The notes under the pieces: generated by a model
The model's database searches: none
What the model was told of the DNA's origin: nothing
What the model saw: only the letters and a program-made list of their open reading frames with translations
NCBI RefSeq assembly: GCF_000974445.1
Contig: NZ_BBOJ01000023.1
Location: forward strand, 100,170 to 164,169
Length of the DNA stretch: 64,000 nt
Source of the DNA: Lentzea aerocolonigenes
Lineage (GTDB): Bacteria; Actinomycetota; Actinomycetes; Mycobacteriales; Pseudonocardiaceae
Direction: 5' to 3'
Position numbers and translations under genes: made by a program
Shown here: positions 60,637-64,000 of the stretch, in pieces
Numbering within the stretch: position 1 is the stretch's first letter
Layout of the letters: every line of letters starts with the position of its first letter

Positions 60637-63227
60637 TGCTCCGCGGTCTCCTCCTGGGTCAGCTCGAACGCGCGCTCGGCGGCGTCCGTCTCCCCTTCGT
60701 CGTCAGCCTCGGCGGCGTTGAGGAACCACTTGACCGCTTCCTCGATGCGACCGGCCGCGGCCAGGTTGTCGGCGTAAGCGTAGAAGAGCCGCGCGGAGTA
60801 GGGAGTGCGCTGCCCCGGATCCAGGTCGGGACCCTGCAACGCCACCACGGCCGCGTCCAGCTGCCCCATGTCGCGACGAGCACCGGCCGCGACGATCCGC
60901 AGCTCGATCTCGTCCTCCTGGGAGAGCTCCTTCGCCGCGGGATCCTTGGCGAGGTCGATGGCCCGCTCCGGCCGCCCGAGCGCCCGCTCGCAGTCGGCCA
61001 TGATCGCGAGGTGACCCGGCCCGGGCATCATCCGGCGCGCGGCCCTGAGCTCGCTCAACGCCTCGGCCCACTCGTCCGCGAAGTAGGCGGTGAGCCCCGC
61101 CGCTTCCCGCACGACACCGACCCGCGCCGCCTTGCTGCGCGCGTACCGGGCGTGCTCCAGGGCGAGCTCGGGCTCCTCGTCGATCAGCAGCCCGGCCGCG
61201 GCCAGGTGCCGTCCGACGATCTCCGCGAGCCCCTTCGGAAGGCTGCGCAGCTCGGCCTTGATCTCCGGGTCGAGCAGCGACAGGTCGGCCTCCTCCGGCA
61301 GCTCGGGCCGGCCGCCGCGGGGGGCGGGAGCGTCGTCCCGGTCGTCCCGCTGCTGGGCGCGGTCGTCTGCCTCACGGTCGCCGGACCGGGTGCCGCGCTC
61401 GTCGGCGGTGTCGCGGTCGTCGGCGTCCCGGTCAGCGGCCTGGCCGGCTTCGGGGTCGGCGTCCTGGTCAGCCGTCTCGTCGGCGGTCGGGTCGGCTTCG
61501 CGGTCGCCCTCCCGGCCGGCGGTCTGGTCGCTGTCCTGGTCAGCCGTCTGGTCGCTGTCCCGGGTGACGCCGTCGGCGTCGTCAGCGGCAGCGCTCTGGG
61601 CGGAGGTCACGCCCTCGACGGACGCGGCACCGTCGCCGGCCTCGGCACCCTGCTCACGCCCGGCCGCGGCGCGGGTGGCCGCGGCACCGTCACCAAGGCG
61701 GTAACCGGCACGCGAGCCCTCCGACGTCACCTCGGGCGCGGACGAACCCTCGGCACCCGCGACGTCCTGACCGGTGGCCTCGACGCCCGACTCGGCACGA
61801 CGTTCCTGGAACCGCGCCGCACGCTCACGGCTGCGCTCGTCCCGCCGGTCGTCGCGCTGGTAGCCACCACGCTCCGCACCGCGCTCGCCCGAGCGGTACC
61901 CACCCCGGTCGTCAGAACGGGAGTCACGACGGTCGCCGCGGTACCCACCCCGGTCACCGGAGTCGTCCCGCCGGAAGCCGCCACGGTCACCCGAACGCTC
62001 GCCACGGAACCCGCCGCGCTCACCGGAGTCGCTCTTGCGGTACCCGCCGCGGTCGCTGGAACCCCGGTAACCACCACGGTCACCAGAGTCGTCCTTGCGG
62101 TACCCGCCACGGTCGCTCGAGCCGCGGTACCCGCCGCGGTCACCCGAGTCGTCCCGGCGGAAGCCGCCGCGCTCACCGGAGTCGCTCTTGCGGTAGCCAC
62201 CACGATCGCTGGAACCCTGGCCGCGGTAACCACCACGGTCGCCGGAGTCGTCCTTGCGGTAGCCGGGGCGGTCACCGGAGCGCTCACCGCGGTAACCGCC
62301 ACGGTCACCGGAGTCACTCTTGCGGAAGCCGCCCCGGTCGCTGGAACCCCGGTACCCGCCGCGGTCACCCGAGTCGTCCCGGCGGAAGCCGCCGCGCTCA
62401 CCGGAGTCGCTCTTGCGGTAGCCACCACGATCGCTGGACCCCTGGCCGCGGTAACCACCGCGATCACCCGAGTCGTCCTTGCGGTAGCCGGGGCGGTCAC
62501 CGGAGCGCTCGCCACGGAAGCCGCCGCGCTCACCGGAGTCGTCCTTGCGGTAGCCGCCACGATCGCTGGAACCCTGGCCGCGGTAGCCGCCACGGTCGCC
62601 TGAATCGTCCTTGCGGAAACCACGGTCGCCGCGGAAACCACCGCGGTCGCCGGAGTCGTCGCGACGGAACCCACCGCGGTCGTTGGAACGGTCCCCGCGG
62701 TAGCCCCCGCGCTCGCCGGAGTCGTCCTTGCGGTAGCCGCCGCGCTCACCGGAGCGCTCGCCACGGAAGCCGCCGCGGTCGCCGGAGTCGCTCTTGCGGT
62801 AGCCGCCACGATCGCTGGAACCCTGGCCGCGGTAACCACCACGGTCACCTGAATCGTCCTTGCGGTACCCGCCGCGGTCGCTCGAGCCGCGGTAACCACC
62901 GCGATCACCCGAGTCGTCCTTGCGGTAGCCACCACGGTCGCTCGAACCCCGGTAACCACCACGGTCACCGGAGTCGTCCTTGCGGTAGCTGGGGCGGTCG
63001 CCGGAGCGGTCGCTGCGGTAGCCGCCGCGGTCGCTCGAGCCCTGGCCCCGGTAGCCGGCGCGGTCGTCTCGACGGTCGCCGCGGTTGGTGCGGTCGCCGG
63101 AGCCTTCACCACGCTGGGAGTTGTTGCTGAACTTTCGATCGCCTGCTGGACGGCCACCCTCGGAACGGCGCGGTCGGTCTCCCTGGCCACGCTGACGGTC
63201 GCCGGGACGATCCCCGAACCTGGACAC
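60633..63227 (-). CDS. TPR protein with very long Arg/Gly-rich repeat domain
   Basis: An 864-residue protein. Residues 1-55 are basic. Residues about 55-455 are made of repeats like GGYRKDDSGDRGGYRG with SSDR or ERSGDR spacers, giving dozens of RGGYR/RGGFR motifs. Residues about 480-640 are acidic and Ala/Asp-rich (DRDADDRDTADERG). The C-terminal 220 residues are a TPR-like helical domain (ALEHARYARSKAARVGVVREA, EWAEALSELRAARRMM), homologous to the actinobacterial protein upstream of the HAD gene (Rv1691 position). Arg/Gly repeats usually bind RNA or drive phase separation. GTG start 6 bases after aggagg. The gene lies 20 bases downstream of the rRNA operon terminator. Confidence 0.85.
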   Translation of the reverse strand: MSRFGDRPGDRQRGQGDRPRRSEGGRPAGDRKFSNNSQRGEGSGDRTNRGDRRDDRAGYRGQGSSDRGGYRSDRSGDRPSYRKDDSGDRGGYRGSSDRGGYRKDDSGDRGGYRGSSDRGGYRKDDSGDRGGYRGQGSSDRGGYRKSDSGDRGGFRGERSGERGGYRKDDSGERGGYRGDRSNDRGGFRRDDSGDRGGFRGDRGFRKDDSGDRGGYRGQGSSDRGGYRKDDSGERGGFRGERSGDRPGYRKDDSGDRGGYRGQGSSDRGGYRKSDSGERGGFRRDDSGDRGGYRGSSDRGGFRKSDSGDRGGYRGERSGDRPGYRKDDSGDRGGYRGQGSSDRGGYRKSDSGERGGFRRDDSGDRGGYRGSSDRGGYRKDDSGDRGGYRGSSDRGGYRKSDSGERGGFRGERSGDRGGFRRDDSGDRGGYRGDRRDSRSDDRGGYRSGERGAERGGYQRDDRRDERSRERAARFQERRAESGVEATGQDVAGAEGSSAPEVTSEGSRAGYRLGDGAAATRAAAGREQGAEAGDGAASVEGVTSAQSAAADDADGVTRDSDQTADQDSDQTAGREGDREADPTADETADQDADPEAGQAADRDADDRDTADERGTRSGDREADDRAQQRDDRDDAPAPRGGRPELPEEADLSLLDPEIKAELRSLPKGLAEIVGRHLAAAGLLIDEEPELALEHARYARSKAARVGVVREAAGLTAYFADEWAEALSELRAARRMMPGPGHLAIMADCERALGRPERAIDLAKDPAAKELSQEDEIELRIVAAGARRDMGQLDAAVVALQGPDLDPGQRTPYSARLFYAYADNLAAAGRIEEAVKWFLNAAEADDEGETDAAERAFELTQEETAEQ
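61860..63065 (-). repeat. Arg/Gly-coding tandem repeat region
   Basis: Imperfect tandem units of roughly 48-60 bp encoding GGYRKDDSGDRGGYRGSSDR and variants, about 1.2 kb in total. Variation between Y and F, and D/S/R swaps, shows repeated expansion and drift. Copy number may vary between strains. Confidence 0.8.
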
Positions 63228-63247
63228 CTAATCCTCCTATGGACACG

Positions 63248-63306
63248 CTGAAAGGGGCTTGTGAGCGAGCACTGTTGTTGTGCCCCGCAATCACAAGCCC
63301 CTTCAG
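63248..63306 (-). terminator. rRNA operon terminator
   Basis: ctgaaaggggcttgtga (63248-63264) and tcacaagccccttcag (63291-63306) form a 16-bp stem with one bulged base around a 26-base loop. It lies 9 bases beyond the 5S 3' end on the minus strand and 20 bases before the start of the Arg/Gly-rich gene. Confidence 0.85.
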
Positions 63307-63314
63307 GGAAGAAG

Positions 63315-63432
63315 TTCGGCGGCGACCTACTCTCCCACACCGTAACCAGTGCAGTACCATCGGCGCAGAAGGGCTTAACTACCGGGTTCGGAATGGGACC
63401 GGGTGTTTCCCCAACGCTATAACCACCGAAAC
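63315..63432 (-). rRNA. rrf: 5S ribosomal RNA
   Basis: The minus strand reads gtttcggtggttatagcg ... ccgaacccggtagttaag ... gggagagtaggtcgccgccg, the canonical actinobacterial 5S sequence of about 118 bases, complete. The ends are estimated from pairing of the terminal helix. Confidence 0.93.
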
Positions 63433-63522
63433 ACTATGAAATTACAACCAGCAACCCCGCAGGGCCGCGATCGGTCCTGGTTGTTCTTCCAGAACCGCAC
63501 AGTGGATGCGTAGCGTCTTTGT

Positions 63523-64000
<478 letters not shown>

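Noticed and set aside
61011..62603. A long plus-strand frame rich in Val/Thr/Ala repeats
   Set aside because: It is the complement of the Arg/Gly repeat gene; its repeats only mirror the real repeats. The minus-strand frame has an excellent ribosome site and a TPR domain.
61860..63065. CRISPR-like appearance of the repeat region
   Set aside because: Units are in-frame, imperfect and contiguous, without unique spacers, so it is a coding tandem repeat. The same holds for 28292-28681.
63433..63522. Possible tRNA between 23S and 5S rRNA
   Set aside because: No cloverleaf, TTCGA-type T-loop or acceptor pairing is visible in this 90-base spacer.

Overview
The window is high-GC, gene-dense DNA from an actinomycete. 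GTG and TTG starts are frequent and stop/start overlaps of 1-4 bases are common. Family-level markers point to a filamentous member of the Pseudonocardiaceae (Lentzea, Saccharothrix or Amycolatopsis type): a conservon, two IniB-like proteins, a SigB/F-type sigma factor with a STAS protein, a snapalysin, STAND NTPases fused to propellers, and the order scpA-scpB-rluB / xerD-nudix-pyrG-mctB-steA-recN-nadK-tlyA known from mycobacteria. The genus cannot be fixed from the sequence alone.

Layout. 0-1.2 kb: end of a branched-chain amino-acid ABC operon (livG partial, livF). 1.3-6.2 kb: a stress-type block with an SRPBCC protein, a SigB/F-type sigma factor, a DUF4383 membrane protein, topoisomerase IB (opposite strand), a YbdK-like carboxylate-amine ligase, a haem-oxygenase-like protein and a STAS antagonist. 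Two near-identical GTGT/GTTG-N15-GGGTAC promoters head the two rightward units. 6.2-12.8 kb: an SDR without catalytic residues, a nucleoside deaminase, a secreted M6 metalloprotease, TfoX, YggT, an FAD-linked oxidase and an anchored hypothetical. 12.8-17.8 kb: a TPR-CHAT protease, an intracellular subtilase, an ECF sigma factor and a small unknown protein. 17.8-25.3 kb: a SAM methyltransferase coupled to a PAS-GGDEF-degenerate-EAL protein, a snapalysin, and a conservon without its usual DUF742 member. 25.3-32.7 kb: a sulfonate/nitrate-type ABC transporter whose binding protein is separated from its permeases by pobA and two iniB-like genes. 32.7-41.4 kb: three tandem HTH-STAND NTPase-TM-propeller genes with a shared upstream direct repeat and a 166-bp hairpin element between two of them.

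41.4-63.3 kb is core chromosome read almost wholly leftward: segregation (parA-like, scpA, scpB), rluB, xerD, ald, a NUDIX gene, pyrG, steA with its mctB/steB partner, recN, nadK, tlyA, a HAD phosphatase and a TPR protein with a very long Arg/Gly-rich repeat domain. Four tandem four-helix membrane proteins are inserted between recN and steA. The window closes with the 3' end of an rRNA operon on the minus strand (partial 23S, complete 5S, terminator), which abuts the Arg/Gly-rich gene.

The two stretches most likely to hold poorly described biology are the CHAT-subtilase-sigma cluster and the STAND triplet. The IniB pair with its conserved upstream element, the cvnC-less conservon and the Arg/Gly-repeat protein downstream of the rRNA operon also deserve attention.
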